Made by a program: the position numbers and the translations under genes
Virus record (IMG/VR): IMGVR_UViG_3300046715_000134
Span: 1-32,924 of that record
DNA from: a virus
Length of the DNA: 32,924 nucleotides
Direction: 5' to 3' (one strand)
The notes under the pieces: model-generated
What the model was told of the DNA's origin: nothing
Databases searched by the model: none
The model's input: only the letters and a program-made list of their open reading frames with translations
Shown: positions 1 to 8,452 of the stretch, piece by piece
Layout of the letters: the number at the start of each line of letters is the position of its first letter
Position numbering within the stretch: position 1 is the stretch's first letter

Positions 1-7
1 AGCATCG

Positions 8-304
8 ATGACCCGACACACCCGCGGCCGATCCACCCGCCGCTACCGGCGACTCCGCCGCGAGTTCAAAGCCACCTGCGAAGCCTGCAACGAACACTGC
101 TGGCTCTGCGGACGGCCCATCGACTACGGCCTGCCCGGCGGCCACCCCGACAGCTTCTCCCTCGACCACCGCATCCCACTCGCCGACGCACCCGAATTAG
201 CCGAGGACCCCGCCAATTTCGCGCCATCGCACCTCGGCTGCAACACCCGCCGAGGCCGGCGAGCCCCCCACCTCCAGCTCGGCACCCCCTCCGAGCTGTG
301 GTGA
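8..304 (+). CDS. HNH endonuclease
   Basis: Small (98 aa) HNH nuclease. A basic N-terminus is followed by paired cysteines (CEAC near residue 25 and CWLC near 35) that probably bind a structural zinc. The HNH core follows: SLDHRIPL, then a conserved Asn in DPANFAPSH, then GCNTRRG. In siphoviruses such genes sit next to the terminase and cos site, and HNH proteins are known to work with the large terminase during cos cleavage. Here a methyltransferase gene lies between it and the terminases. The ATG at 8 is the first start visible, but the frame is open to the window edge, so the true start could lie upstream. The family call is firm; the packaging role is inferred from position. Confidence 0.85.
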   Translation: MTRHTRGRSTRRYRRLRREFKATCEACNEHCWLCGRPIDYGLPGGHPDSFSLDHRIPLADAPELAEDPANFAPSHLGCNTRRGRRAPHLQLGTPSELW

Positions 305-555
305 CCGGCCAGCCCGGCGGCGGGTAGGGGGGTCTGGATCACGGCGGAACCGGGGCCTGGCCAACGGCCGCCGGTCGTCGGCCTCCCCCCCCGAGGAAGA
401 AGCGCAGACGAAACCCCTAGGGGCACAGGCCATTTCAGCCCCCCCGGAATCGCTGAAACCCTTTGCGGGAGCGGCGATTTCGTACCCACAAAGGGTGCAG
501 AACTGTACACACACGCGCATATTCGCGCTCACATCGCGCAAGGAGGTGCAATCAG
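305..555. other. Intergenic region with clustered inverted repeats; possible cos/packaging region
   Basis: About 250 bases with no convincing gene. It holds a perfect 10-bp palindrome CCCCTAGGGG at 414-423, an inverted repeat TTTCAGC (433-439) / GCTGAAA (452-458), and a second inverted repeat ACCCTTTG (458-465) / CAAAGGGT (489-496). The two repeats share base 458, so the hairpins are adjacent or alternative. An inner GGG/CCC extends the second stem after one mismatch. The position between an HNH gene and the terminase genes is where many cos-type siphoviruses have their genome ends. That function is inferred; no cohesive end can be read from the sequence. Confidence 0.4.
540..546 (+). promoter_or_regulatory. 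Strong ribosome binding site fixing the methyltransferase start
   Basis: AAGGAGG lies 9 bases upstream of the GTG at 556. The frame is open back to an ATG at 463, but no comparable site precedes that codon. Residues encoded from 463 to 555 are basic and low in complexity and do not match the ParB fold, which begins right after 556. Confidence 0.7.
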
Positions 556-1791
556 GTGCAGATCGACTACGAGACCGTGCCGGTAGACGCGCTGAGCACC
601 TTCGAGGGCAACCCACGGCGCGGTGACGTCGACGCCATCGCCGCCTCGCTGCGCAGCAACGGCCAATACAAGCCGATCGTGGTCAACCGGGGCAGCCAGA
701 CCGGCCGGGCCAACGAGGTGCTCGCCGGTAACCACACGCTGCTCGCCGCGCGTGGGCTGGACTGGCCGACGATCGAGGTCGCGTTCGTCGACGTCGATAC
801 CGCCGGGGCCCGCGCGATCGTCGCCGCCGATAACCGGACCTCCGATCTGGGTAGCTACGACCAGCAGGCGTTGTTCGAGCTGCTCGACTCCCTCGACACC
901 CTCGACGGCACCGGCTACGACCCGGCGTTCATCGCCGACCTCGAACACGACCTGTTCCCGCCGCAGCCGCATACCGATCCCGACGATGTGCCGGATGCGC
1001 CCGCCGACCCGGTGACCGAGCCGGGGCAGGTGTGGCAGCTCGGTGAGCATCGGCTGCTGGTCGGTGACGCCACCGATCTGGCGGCGGTGGAGGCGATGCT
1101 GGCCGGGGAGCAGCCGACGGTCGTGTGGACCGACCCACCGTATGGCGTCGAGTACGTGGGGAAGACGAAGGATTCGCTGACCATCCGCAATGACGGTTCC
1201 GCTGGGCTGGCGGGGTTGCTCGACGGGGCCTTCGGTGTGCTGTCGTCGGTGTGCGCGCCGGGGGTTCCCGTGTACGTGGCCCACGCCGACACCGAGCGGG
1301 TCACCTTCGAGACGGCGATGCTCACCGCCGGGCTCAAGGTGCGCCAGAACCTGATCTGGGTGAAGAACACGATCGTGCTGGGCCGCTCGGACTACCAGTA
1401 CAAGCACGAGCCGATCCTCTACGGGTTCACCCCGGGTGGCCGTGGCCGGCTGGGTCGGGGCGGGGCCCGGTGGCACGGCGACAACAGCCAGGCGACGGTG
1501 TTCGAGGTGCCGAAACCGGCCCGGTCGTCGGCACATCCGACGATGAAGCCGGTCGCGCTCATCTCGTCGATGCTGGCCAACTCCGGTGGTGCTGGGGCGG
1601 TCGTGTTCGATCCGTTCGCCGGGTCGGGGTCGACGTTGATCGCCGCGCACGGTCTCGGCATGGTGGCCCGGCTCGTCGAGCTCGATCCGAGCTATGCGGA
1701 CGTGATCTGCCGCCGGTTCGAGGAGCACACCGGTATCACTCCGACCTGTGAGGGCCGTGCGGTGTCGTTTGCGGATCGGGTGGCGGCATGA
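556..1791 (+). CDS. ParB-like domain fused to DNA methyltransferase
   Basis: Two-domain protein of 411 aa from the GTG start. Residues 1-90 form a ParB/sulfiredoxin-like domain (NPRRGDVDAIAASL, then EVLAGNHTLLAARGL). Residues 160-405 form an amino-methyltransferase with the catalytic DPPY motif at 193-196 placed before the SAM-binding FDPFAGSGS motif at 351-359. This is the order of beta-class N6-adenine or N4-cytosine enzymes. It would transfer a methyl group from SAM to an exocyclic base amine, probably to protect phage DNA from host restriction or mark it for packaging. No restriction endonuclease partner is visible, so it looks like an orphan enzyme. Its ATGA overlap with the next gene places it in the packaging operon. 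The target sequence cannot be predicted. Confidence 0.88.
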   Translation: MQIDYETVPVDALSTFEGNPRRGDVDAIAASLRSNGQYKPIVVNRGSQTGRANEVLAGNHTLLAARGLDWPTIEVAFVDVDTAGARAIVAADNRTSDLGSYDQQALFELLDSLDTLDGTGYDPAFIADLEHDLFPPQPHTDPDDVPDAPADPVTEPGQVWQLGEHRLLVGDATDLAAVEAMLAGEQPTVVWTDPPYGVEYVGKTKDSLTIRNDGSAGLAGLLDGAFGVLSSVCAPGVPVYVAHADTERVTFETAMLTAGLKVRQNLIWVKNTIVLGRSDYQYKHEPILYGFTPGGRGRLGRGGARWHGDNSQATVFEVPKPARSSAHPTMKPVALISSMLANSGGAGAVVFDPFAGSGSTLIAAHGLGMVARLVELDPSYADVICRRFEEHTGITPTCEGRAVSFADRVAA

Positions 1792-2228
1792 GTGCCCAGT
1801 TGACCGCCGACAAGCGTCGGGAGCGCGACGAGCGGGCGCTGCAGATGTTCCTGGCCGGGGCGACCTACCAGCAGATCATGGACGGGCTGCAGATCGCGTC
1901 GATCGGGCATGCGCACCGGATCGTGTCGGCGGGGTTGGCGAAGTCGCGGCAGCGCCGCCAGGTGTTGCTCGATCAGGCCATCGACGTCCAGCTGGAGCGC
2001 ACCGAGGCGCTGTTTCGGGCGCACTATCCGCTGGCGTTGCGTGGGGAGGTCAAGTCTGGCGATCTGTGCCGCCGCCTGCTGGTGCATGAGGCCCGGCTGC
2101 AAGGGCTGCTCGGCGAGGTCACCGAGGTCCCCGATTCCCCGCCGACGGCGTCGGATGGGGCGACTGCCGCCGATCGCCCGGCCACTGATCTGGCGAAGTT
2201 CCGCGCGAATCGGGGCGTGTCGGCGTGA
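1788..2228 (+). CDS. Candidate terminase small subunit
   Basis: A 146-aa, mostly helical, basic protein. The N-terminal third (ERALQMFLAGATYQQIMDGLQI, about 14-35, with following SIGHAHRIV) reads like a helix-turn-helix, as expected for a small terminase that recognises the packaging site. The C-terminal third is a Ser/Pro/Asp-rich tail. It overlaps the methyltransferase by ATGA and the large terminase by GTGA. Position directly before the large subunit is the main argument; no catalytic motif is expected. It could instead be another DNA-binding regulator. Confidence 0.65.
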   Translation: MSAQLTADKRRERDERALQMFLAGATYQQIMDGLQIASIGHAHRIVSAGLAKSRQRRQVLLDQAIDVQLERTEALFRAHYPLALRGEVKSGDLCRRLLVHEARLQGLLGEVTEVPDSPPTASDGATAADRPATDLAKFRANRGVSA

Positions 2229-3760
2229 CTGCCGTGTTGCCCGAGCAGATCACCTACGGGCACACCGAGCCGCGGCTGTTCACGCCGCCGCTGCAGGAGT
2301 TGACCCCGGAGACCTCGTGGGGATTCGAGTGCATCGGGTTCCTGGAGCAGGTGCTGGGCTGGGAGCTGATCCCGTATCAGAAGTGGCTGTATATCCACAG
2401 CCTGGAGAAGGACCTCGCCGCCGGCCTCACCGAGTTCTCCGCCTGGGACCAGGAGCAGGGACAGTGGATTGAGTACTGGGACTACCCGTTTCGGTTCAAC
2501 ACCATCGTCATCGAGATTGCCCGGCAGAACGGCAAAACGAAGTGGCTCCTCGGGTTGGCCCTGTGGATGCTGTTTGTGCATGGAGCCCGCCAGGCGCTGA
2601 TCACCGCCCAGAACCTCGACTACGCCGAGGGCACCCTCGCCGAAGGGGTCGCCGAGGTCGAGGAGCATCCGTCGCTCAACGGCGAGAAGATCGCCTACCA
2701 CAAGACCAACGGCAAGCACCGGCTCGCGCTGACCGGTAAACGGCTGTGGCGGGCCGCCACCTCCAACCGGCGGGGCGGCCGGTCGCTGTCGGCGGACCTC
2801 GCCGAACTCGACGAGCTACGTGAGCACGCCACCTGGGATGCGTGGAACGCGATTGTGCCGACCACCACGGCCCGGCGGCACGCGCTGGTCGTCGCCGCCT
2901 CCAACGCCGGGGACGCCGCCTCGGTGGTGTTGCGCACCATCCGCGACAACGCGCTCGCGCTGATCGAGACCGACCGCACCGAGCCGACCCGCACGTTCAT
3001 CGGCGAGTGGTCGGCGCCACCGGAGGCCGACTACCGCGACCCGCAGTGGTATCCGTATGCGAATCCGGCGGAGGGCTACCTGATCCCGGAGGCGAAGCTG
3101 ATCGGGTTCGCCGAGACGATGACCGAGGCCGGGTTCCGCACCGAGCACATGTGCCAGTGGGTGGATTCGCTGGAGACGGGCGTCATCCCGGAGGAGGACT
3201 GGCGGGCCACCCGCGACCCGGAGTCGCGGCGCGCACCGCAGGCCCCGCTCTATGTCGGGGTCGACGTCAACTACCAGCGTTCCAAGGCCTACATCGCGGT
3301 CGCCGCGCGTCGCGCGGACGGGCTGCTGCACATCGAGGTGATCGCCGGGCAGGCCGGGACCGACTGGGTGATCGACTGGTTCGCCGCCCGCCAAGGCCGG
3401 TTTGAGGCGATCGCCGCGCAGGAACGTGGCGCTCCGGTCTCCGAATTGCTCGACCAGCTCCGCGATCTCGGGCTGCCGGTGCAGCCGTGGGGTGGCGCCA
3501 ACCTGGCCAAGGGCTGCGGCGGCTTCTACGACCTGGTGACCCAGCATCTGCTGCGGCACCGGCCATCTCCGCCGCTGGATGCGGCAGCCCGGACCATCAA
3601 GGCCCGCCCGATCGGCGACTCGTGGGTGTTCGACCGCAAGAACTCCGAGAACGATGCCGCGCCGGCGATGGCCTGCGCTGCGGCTGCGTGGGCCGAATCC
3701 CACCCTGCGCCTAAGCCTTTCAGGTCTGCGTATGAAGACGACGAACCGATCATGGTGTGA
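2225..3760 (+). CDS. Terminase large subunit
   Basis: ATPase-nuclease motor that pumps DNA into the prohead and cuts the concatemer. In 511 aa it shows the terminase Walker A ARQNGKT at 99-105 and a Walker B-like segment DLAELDEL at 191-198 whose acidic pair would activate water for ATP hydrolysis. A C-terminal RNase H-like nuclease begins at VGVDVN (344-349), with Asp347 as the first metal ligand, and a late acidic cluster (ENDAAPAMA) is consistent with the last ligand. Length and motif order fit the HK97-type Terminase_1 group. The GTG start overlaps the preceding gene's TGA, implying translational coupling. Confidence 0.95.
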   Translation: MTAVLPEQITYGHTEPRLFTPPLQELTPETSWGFECIGFLEQVLGWELIPYQKWLYIHSLEKDLAAGLTEFSAWDQEQGQWIEYWDYPFRFNTIVIEIARQNGKTKWLLGLALWMLFVHGARQALITAQNLDYAEGTLAEGVAEVEEHPSLNGEKIAYHKTNGKHRLALTGKRLWRAATSNRRGGRSLSADLAELDELREHATWDAWNAIVPTTTARRHALVVAASNAGDAASVVLRTIRDNALALIETDRTEPTRTFIGEWSAPPEADYRDPQWYPYANPAEGYLIPEAKLIGFAETMTEAGFRTEHMCQWVDSLETGVIPEEDWRATRDPESRRAPQAPLYVGVDVNYQRSKAYIAVAARRADGLLHIEVIAGQAGTDWVIDWFAARQGRFEAIAAQERGAPVSELLDQLRDLGLPVQPWGGANLAKGCGGFYDLVTQHLLRHRPSPPLDAAARTIKARPIGDSWVFDRKNSENDAAPAMACAAAAWAESHPAPKPFRSAYEDDEPIMV

Positions 3761-3770
3761 AAGGGAGCTG

Positions 3771-3986
3771 GTGAAGAAGTATCTCAAGTCTCAGCGCGGC
3801 CACGAGGTGTTGCTGCAGTGCTGGGGGTTCGCGGTGCGCGGCAAGCTGACCGACGTCCGCTCCGACGGGGTGGTGTTGACCGGCGCGTCGCTGTTCAACG
3901 AGACCTCCCGGCAGCCGGGTTGGCAGCCCGCCGACGGTGACTTGGCGATCCCGGCCGGACAGATTCGGTACGCGCAGGGCCACTGA
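3771..3986 (+). CDS. Small hypothetical protein between terminase and portal
   Basis: 71-aa basic protein. I take the GTG at 3771 because an AAGGGAG site lies just upstream and the preceding gene ends at 3760; the frame is open further back but only across the terminase gene. The sequence looks like a small beta barrel: a strand HEVLLQCWGF, then GKLTDVRSDGVVLTG. The alternation G-x-L-x-x-V-x-x-D-G-V-V-L resembles Sm/Lsm-like folds, but that is only a pattern resemblance. It ends with a TGATG overlap with the portal gene, so it is probably co-translated with it. Function unknown. Confidence 0.7.
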   Translation: MKKYLKSQRGHEVLLQCWGFAVRGKLTDVRSDGVVLTGASLFNETSRQPGWQPADGDLAIPAGQIRYAQGH

Positions 3987-5254
3987 TGGTTGCCTTCCGC
4001 AGCAACGGAGAGTTCGCCAGTCTGGCGGAGCTGTCGGACTATGTCGCCGGATACCCGGGCGGAGTCGAGATTGTCGACCCAGGGGTGCCGCTGACCGAGT
4101 ACTTCTCCGACGACGCCCCGATCACCCTCGAAGCGTTGCGCCGCCATCCGTCGGTGCGGAAGGTGACCAGCTTCGTGGCCCGCACGGTCGCCGGGGTTCC
4201 GTTCCACGTCTACGAGCGTGTCGATGACACCAACCGGCAGCGCGTCACCGGCCACCCGCTGGCCAAGGCGCTCGCCGCGCCGGGCAAAGGCGTCACCCGG
4301 TTCGAGTTCATCCGCGACCTGATGATGGACCAGCTGCTCTACGACCGGTTCTGCGTGGTGTGGACGGTGCGCCGCAACTCCTCGGAGCTGACGCTGACCC
4401 GGCTGCCACCGCGCCGGTTCCGCATCAGGACCAACCCGGCCGGGCGGGTCACCGAGATCGTCACCACCGACACCGACGGGCACGCCTGGTCCATCGACCC
4501 CGAGCAGTGCATCTACGCGCGCGGCTACAGCCCACGCGGCGCCAACGGCATCTCCCCGCTGCGCACCCTGCAGCACGTCCTGCAGGAGGCCGAGGAGGCG
4601 GTCAAGTATCGCCGGTCGATCTGGAAGCAGGGTGCCCGCATCCAGCAGGTGATCGAACGCCCACGCGACCAGTCGCCGGAGGAGCGGTGGTCGGCGCAGG
4701 CGAAGTCGAAGTTCGAGCAGAAGGTGGCCCAATACCGCGACGGCGGCGGCGGCGAGGGCAAATGGCTGGTCCTCGAAGACGGTATGCAGCTCAAAGAGGT
4801 GTCGTCGTTCCGGCCGAAGGACACCCAAGACCTCGAAGGCCGCCAGCTCACCGACGTCGAGGTCGCGTCGGCCTACTTCGTGCCCCCGGAGCTGATCGGT
4901 GCCCGGGAGGGCACCTACTCCAACATCGAGGCCTTCCGGCAGATGCTCTACCGGCAGGTGGCCGGTCCGTGGATCGACGGGCTGGAGCAGGCGTTCAACA
5001 CCCATCTGACCCCCCAAGTGTCCGGGCGGCGACCGCTCTACGTCGAAGCGAACGTAGAAGCGATGCTGCGCGGCAGTTTCGAGGAACAAGCCACGATCCT
5101 GCAGACCTCTACCGGCGCACCGTGGCTCACCCGGAACGAAGCGCGGGCCCGCGCAAATCTGCCCGCCATCGAGGGCGGCGACGAACTCGTCGTGCCGCTC
5201 AACGTCCTCATCGGCGACCAGGCGTCGCCGACCGACTCGGCACCGGAGGAATAA
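3986..5254 (+). CDS. Portal protein (HK97 family)
   Basis: Forms the dodecameric ring at one capsid vertex through which DNA passes and to which the tail connectors attach. The 422-aa length is typical of HK97-type portals. Diagnostic stretches are the central GYSPRGANGISPLRTL, the helical EEAVKYRRSIWKQGAR that follows, and the crown/stem region VPPELIGAREGTYSNIEAF followed by PWIDGLEQAFN. The next gene is the prohead protease, the canonical order. The ATG at 3986 overlaps the previous stop. Confidence 0.95.
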   Translation: MVAFRSNGEFASLAELSDYVAGYPGGVEIVDPGVPLTEYFSDDAPITLEALRRHPSVRKVTSFVARTVAGVPFHVYERVDDTNRQRVTGHPLAKALAAPGKGVTRFEFIRDLMMDQLLYDRFCVVWTVRRNSSELTLTRLPPRRFRIRTNPAGRVTEIVTTDTDGHAWSIDPEQCIYARGYSPRGANGISPLRTLQHVLQEAEEAVKYRRSIWKQGARIQQVIERPRDQSPEERWSAQAKSKFEQKVAQYRDGGGGEGKWLVLEDGMQLKEVSSFRPKDTQDLEGRQLTDVEVASAYFVPPELIGAREGTYSNIEAFRQMLYRQVAGPWIDGLEQAFNTHLTPQVSGRRPLYVEANVEAMLRGSFEEQATILQTSTGAPWLTRNEARARANLPAIEGGDELVVPLNVLIGDQASPTDSAPEE

Positions 5255-5257
5255 CCC

Positions 5258-5995
5258 GTGTTCACAAAGGATTTCAGCGCCGCTGTGAAGGCGGCGGGCA
5301 CCGAGGACGGCCTCGGGGACGGGCAGGTCAAGATGCTCGTCAGCGTCTTCGACAACGTCGACAGCTACGGCGATGTGGTGATGCCCGGCGCATTCACCGA
5401 CACTCTCGCCGGGTGGAAGGACCGCGGCGACCCCATCCCGTTCATCTGGAGCCACCAGTGGTCCGACCCGTTCTCCCACATCGGTGTGGTCACCGACGCC
5501 GAGGAGACCAAGGCCGGTCTGGAGGTGGCCGCCCAGATCGATCTGGACTCGGCGACTGGCAAGCAGGTGTTCGGACTTCTCAAGGGACGCCGGGTAACTC
5601 AGGCCAGCTTCGGCTACTCGATCGATGAGGCCGACTGGGTGGAACGCAAGGCCGACGACGGCGGCAGCTACGAGGTCTATGAGCTGCGCAAGGTCACCTT
5701 GTTCGAGTGCGGGCCCTGCCTGGTCGGCGCCAACCAGGAGACCGAGCTGCTCGAAGCCAAGGCCGCCGCGCTGCACGGCTACGTGCCGGGGCCGGCGGAA
5801 TTGGCCCGCCTCAAGCATGTGCGCGACGCAGTGGATGCGTCGATCCGTTTGGGCGAAGCCCAATTTCAGAAGACTTCCGGCCACCGGCCGGAGGAGACCG
5901 GTACGTCCGGCCAGCCGAAGACGCGCGAGACGTCGCCCGTCGATCGGTCCGCCCAGGCTCGTGCGCGGCTCACATTGATCGCTTCGGAGAACTGA
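5258..5995 (+). CDS. Prohead protease (HK97 family, S78-type)
   Basis: Maturation serine protease that cleaves the scaffold-like N-terminus of the capsid protein and then itself. It has 245 aa. The herpesvirus-assemblin-like fold is recognisable in VFDNVDSYGDVVMPGAF, in IWSHQW with candidate catalytic His66, and in VTQASFGY with candidate catalytic Ser117. The last 80 residues are polar and low in complexity, plausibly an autocleaved scaffolding tail. The GTG start at 5258 has GGAGGA about 8 bases upstream. The gene lies between portal and capsid, the usual place. Confidence 0.93.
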   Translation: MFTKDFSAAVKAAGTEDGLGDGQVKMLVSVFDNVDSYGDVVMPGAFTDTLAGWKDRGDPIPFIWSHQWSDPFSHIGVVTDAEETKAGLEVAAQIDLDSATGKQVFGLLKGRRVTQASFGYSIDEADWVERKADDGGSYEVYELRKVTLFECGPCLVGANQETELLEAKAAALHGYVPGPAELARLKHVRDAVDASIRLGEAQFQKTSGHRPEETGTSGQPKTRETSPVDRSAQARARLTLIASEN

Positions 5996-6004
5996 GGAGG
6001 AACG

Positions 6005-7324
6005 ATGAATCTCGAAGCACAACTCAAGGCTGCGCTCGACCGTGTCGCGCAGCTCAAGGCCATCAGCGATCGCGACTACACCGAGGAGGAGATCAAGGAG
6101 GCCGACACCCTGGCCACCACCATCTCCGACCTGCGGGAGAAGATCGCGCGGAACCAGAAGGCCAAGGACGCGATCAAGGGGATCGCCGACTCCACCCCGG
6201 AGGACGACGAAGACCCCGAGGACGACGACGAGGAGGAGGACGACCCGGCCACCGGCACCAAACAGCGCCAGCGCCGGTCGCCGACGAAGACTCGGCCTCG
6301 GTCCTTCGGTGACGCCTTCATCAACTCCGAGGAGTTCAAGGCGTTCACCAAGCAGTACCCGAGTGGTGTCGGCAGCGGCTCGCCGGTCAACATCGGCCGG
6401 GTCAAGCTCGGCTCGGCCGACGACTGGTTCATGCACCGCAAGGCGACCGGAGACACCCTGATCTCCGACATCGCCCACATCCAGCCGATCCGCATGCCGA
6501 CCATCGACCAGGTCGACCGCAACCGGCTCACGTTCCTGGACCTGATCTCGCGGGGCCGCACCGGCGGCAACTTCGAGTACGTCCAGGTCGTCGGGGTCAC
6601 CCGCAACGCCGAGATCGTGCCGGAGGCGCAGTCGCGAGACGACGACGCCGCGCTCAAGCCGTTGAGCGACATCCAGACCGATCTCGCCGATGCCAAGGTG
6701 TTCACCTACGCCGACGGCTACGACGTGACCAACCAGTTGCTGTCGGACGCGCCAGCTTTCGCCAGCTACATGAACAACGAGCTGGAGTACTCGCTGGACA
6801 ACGTCGTCGAGGAATACCTCCTCAACGGCACCGGCACCAACGGCAAGCCGAAGGGCATCCTCAACACCTCCGGTGTGCAGGAGAAGACCTACACCGGCGG
6901 CATTGACGAGGCGGGCGCCAAGGCGTTCATCAAGGCCACCCGCTACGCCATCCGCGATCTGCTGCGGCTGCCCGGCGGCACCGTGGACGCGGTCGTCATG
7001 TCCCCGGAGATGGATGCCGAGATCGATCTGCTCCAGGACGCCAACGAGCGCTACTACGGGCAGGGCCCCTTCGGTACCGGCCCGGGCACCCTGTGGGGTC
7101 GTCCGCGCGTGGTCTCCGAGCGGCTGGTGGACACCACCGCCATCCTCGGCGACTTCAAACAGGTCGCGCTGCTCGACCGCGAAGGCCTGTCGGTGCTGGC
7201 GTTCAACCAGCACAAGGACTACGCGCAGCGAAACATGACCTACGTGCGCGCCGAGCTGCGTGCCGCGCAGGTCATCTGGAAGCCGAATCGGCTCTCGGTC
7301 ATCACCGCCGGAACCGGCGCGTGA
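6005..7324 (+). CDS. Major capsid protein (HK97 gp5-like)
   Basis: Main shell protein, 439 aa. Residues 1-60 are predicted helical coiled coil and are followed by a strongly acidic tract (about 62-82) and a basic stretch RQRRSPTKTRPRSFGDAF. This fits the delta (scaffold) domain that the preceding protease removes. The HK97 fold follows: DLISRGRTGGNFEYVQV, then NELEYSLDNVVEEYLLNGTGTNGKPKGIL, and the C-terminal half with LWGRPRVVSERL and YAQRNMTYVRAELR. A good AGGAGG site precedes ATG 6005. The cleavage site probably lies near residues 95-110, by inference from the domain boundary. Confidence 0.95.
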   Translation: MNLEAQLKAALDRVAQLKAISDRDYTEEEIKEADTLATTISDLREKIARNQKAKDAIKGIADSTPEDDEDPEDDDEEEDDPATGTKQRQRRSPTKTRPRSFGDAFINSEEFKAFTKQYPSGVGSGSPVNIGRVKLGSADDWFMHRKATGDTLISDIAHIQPIRMPTIDQVDRNRLTFLDLISRGRTGGNFEYVQVVGVTRNAEIVPEAQSRDDDAALKPLSDIQTDLADAKVFTYADGYDVTNQLLSDAPAFASYMNNELEYSLDNVVEEYLLNGTGTNGKPKGILNTSGVQEKTYTGGIDEAGAKAFIKATRYAIRDLLRLPGGTVDAVVMSPEMDAEIDLLQDANERYYGQGPFGTGPGTLWGRPRVVSERLVDTTAILGDFKQVALLDREGLSVLAFNQHKDYAQRNMTYVRAELRAAQVIWKPNRLSVITAGTGA

Positions 7325-7362
7325 CGGCCAGCCTCAACCCACGAGGAGGAGGTGAATCTCTG

Positions 7363-7545
7363 ATGGCAGAGCACAAGATGGTGACTGTCGACGGCGTCCG
7401 TTACCGGGCCGAGGACTTGCCTCGGCACCAGGCGGCACCGCAGCCGACGCACAAGGAATCGGCACCCAAGGTGGCGAAGAAGGCCCCGGCCAAGAAGGCG
7501 GCCGGGTCCACGCTGTCGACCGAGAAGGTGTCCAAGTCCTCGTGA
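7363..7545 (+). CDS. Small Lys/Ala-rich hypothetical protein
   Basis: 60-aa basic protein. Its C-terminal half (APKVAKKAPAKKAAG) resembles histone H1-like tails, while the N-terminal part (KMVTVDGVRYRAEDLPRH) is a short folded-looking segment. ATG 7363 is preceded by the very purine-rich GAGGAGGAGG. An alternative GTG at 7321, overlapping the capsid stop, is in frame and would add 14 residues. It overlaps the next gene by GTGA. Small proteins of this kind often follow the capsid gene in actinobacteriophages; the role is unknown. Binding to DNA or to an acidic capsid surface is conceivable but not shown. Confidence 0.75.
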   Translation: MAEHKMVTVDGVRYRAEDLPRHQAAPQPTHKESAPKVAKKAPAKKAAGSTLSTEKVSKSS

Positions 7546-8096
7546 CCGAGCCGGAGCACGGGATCACCCCCGACATGGTGGTCGCCGCCAGCGGCGGGCA
7601 ACTCGACGACACCGTCCCTGGGATCGCGCAGGCGATCGACGGGACCGTCGAGTCGTTCCGCCGCTGGTGCGGCTGGCATGTGTGGCCGACGTGGACCCAC
7701 ACCGAGGTCCTCGACGGGCCGGGTACTCGGGTGGTGCAGCTCCCCACGCTGCACATGACCAGGGTGTCCAAGGTCAGCGAGGATGGCGAATCCCTCGACA
7801 CCGATACCGATCTCACCTGGTCGCAGCGCGGCTGGCTGACCCGGCTCGGCGCCCGGCACTGGACCGACGCCGACCGTGGCATCGAGGTCGAGTACACCGA
7901 CGGCTACGACCAACCCGCCGATCTGGTGCGGCTGGTCTGCCAGGCGGTGCTCCGCGACGTCGGCAACCCCTACTCGCGGTCCCGCATCCAGGTGGGGCAA
8001 CGCAGCGAATCGTTCGACGCCGCCGCCATATCCGGGGTCGGGCTGCTGTTCGGCACCGAGCTGGCCACCCTCGCCGAGTACCGGATACCGCGATGA
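7542..8096 (+). CDS. Head-to-tail adaptor (gp6/gp15-like connector)
   Basis: 184-aa protein in the position of the first connector ring below the portal. The N-terminal helical segment ends in FRRWCGWHVWP, and the middle contains repeated beta-type segments. The later stretch GIEVEYTDGYDQPADLVRLVCQAVLRDV is characteristic of the phage connector family in which a beta hairpin is followed by a helical pair. It starts with GTGA overlap and ends with ATGA overlap. The call rests on family-like pattern plus synteny. Confidence 0.8.
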   Translation: MTEPEHGITPDMVVAASGGQLDDTVPGIAQAIDGTVESFRRWCGWHVWPTWTHTEVLDGPGTRVVQLPTLHMTRVSKVSEDGESLDTDTDLTWSQRGWLTRLGARHWTDADRGIEVEYTDGYDQPADLVRLVCQAVLRDVGNPYSRSRIQVGQRSESFDAAAISGVGLLFGTELATLAEYRIPR

Positions 8097-8452
8097 GCTT
8101 CTACGCCCAGCGCGCCGCAGTGCTGCGGCCGGTCTCCATCGCCGGCGACTACGGAGGCGAGCAGCTGTCCTACGACGAGGCCGACGGGGCCACCCGCACG
8201 CCCATCCCGTTCGGCGTCGACATCCAGCCCCGCAGCGAAGTCGAGATCGGGGACGGCGGCCGAGTCATGACGCAGACCGGCTGGACGCTGCACACCCCAC
8301 CCGGCCGCGATCTCGACGTCACCGAAATCGACCAGATCGTCTACAACAACCGCGCTTTGAGCGTGGTCGGCGAAGTCCACCGCTGGCCATCCGCCGACTA
8401 CCCGTCGGGGGTCGACCACGTGGAGATCAGTCTGGAGTACCGCAGTGGATAA
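8093..8452 (+). CDS. Head-to-tail stopper (head closure protein)
   Basis: 119-aa, beta-rich protein starting at ATG 8093 (ATGA overlap). It has the small-barrel pattern of head-closure proteins such as SPP1 gp16: IPFGVDIQPRSEVEI, then GWTLHTPPGRDLDVTEIDQIVYNNRALSVVGEVHRW. The final VEISLEYRSG is consistent with the barrel edge. It would seal the connector after packaging and form the tail docking surface. Synteny with adaptor and terminator genes supports the assignment. Confidence 0.75.
   Translation: MSFYAQRAAVLRPVSIAGDYGGEQLSYDEADGATRTPIPFGVDIQPRSEVEIGDGGRVMTQTGWTLHTPPGRDLDVTEIDQIVYNNRALSVVGEVHRWPSADYPSGVDHVEISLEYRSG

Noticed and set aside
463-555. Upstream ATG extension of the methyltransferase
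   Set aside because: No ribosome binding site at 463, basic low-complexity translation overlapping the inverted repeats, and a near-perfect AAGGAGG placed for the GTG at 556.
3791-7213. Antisense open frame of 1140 codons opposite terminase-end to capsid genes
   Set aside because: It runs unbroken across four well-identified genes; long antisense frames are expected where GC-rich third positions remove stop codons. Its composition (Arg/Gly/Val/Leu-rich) matches no fold.
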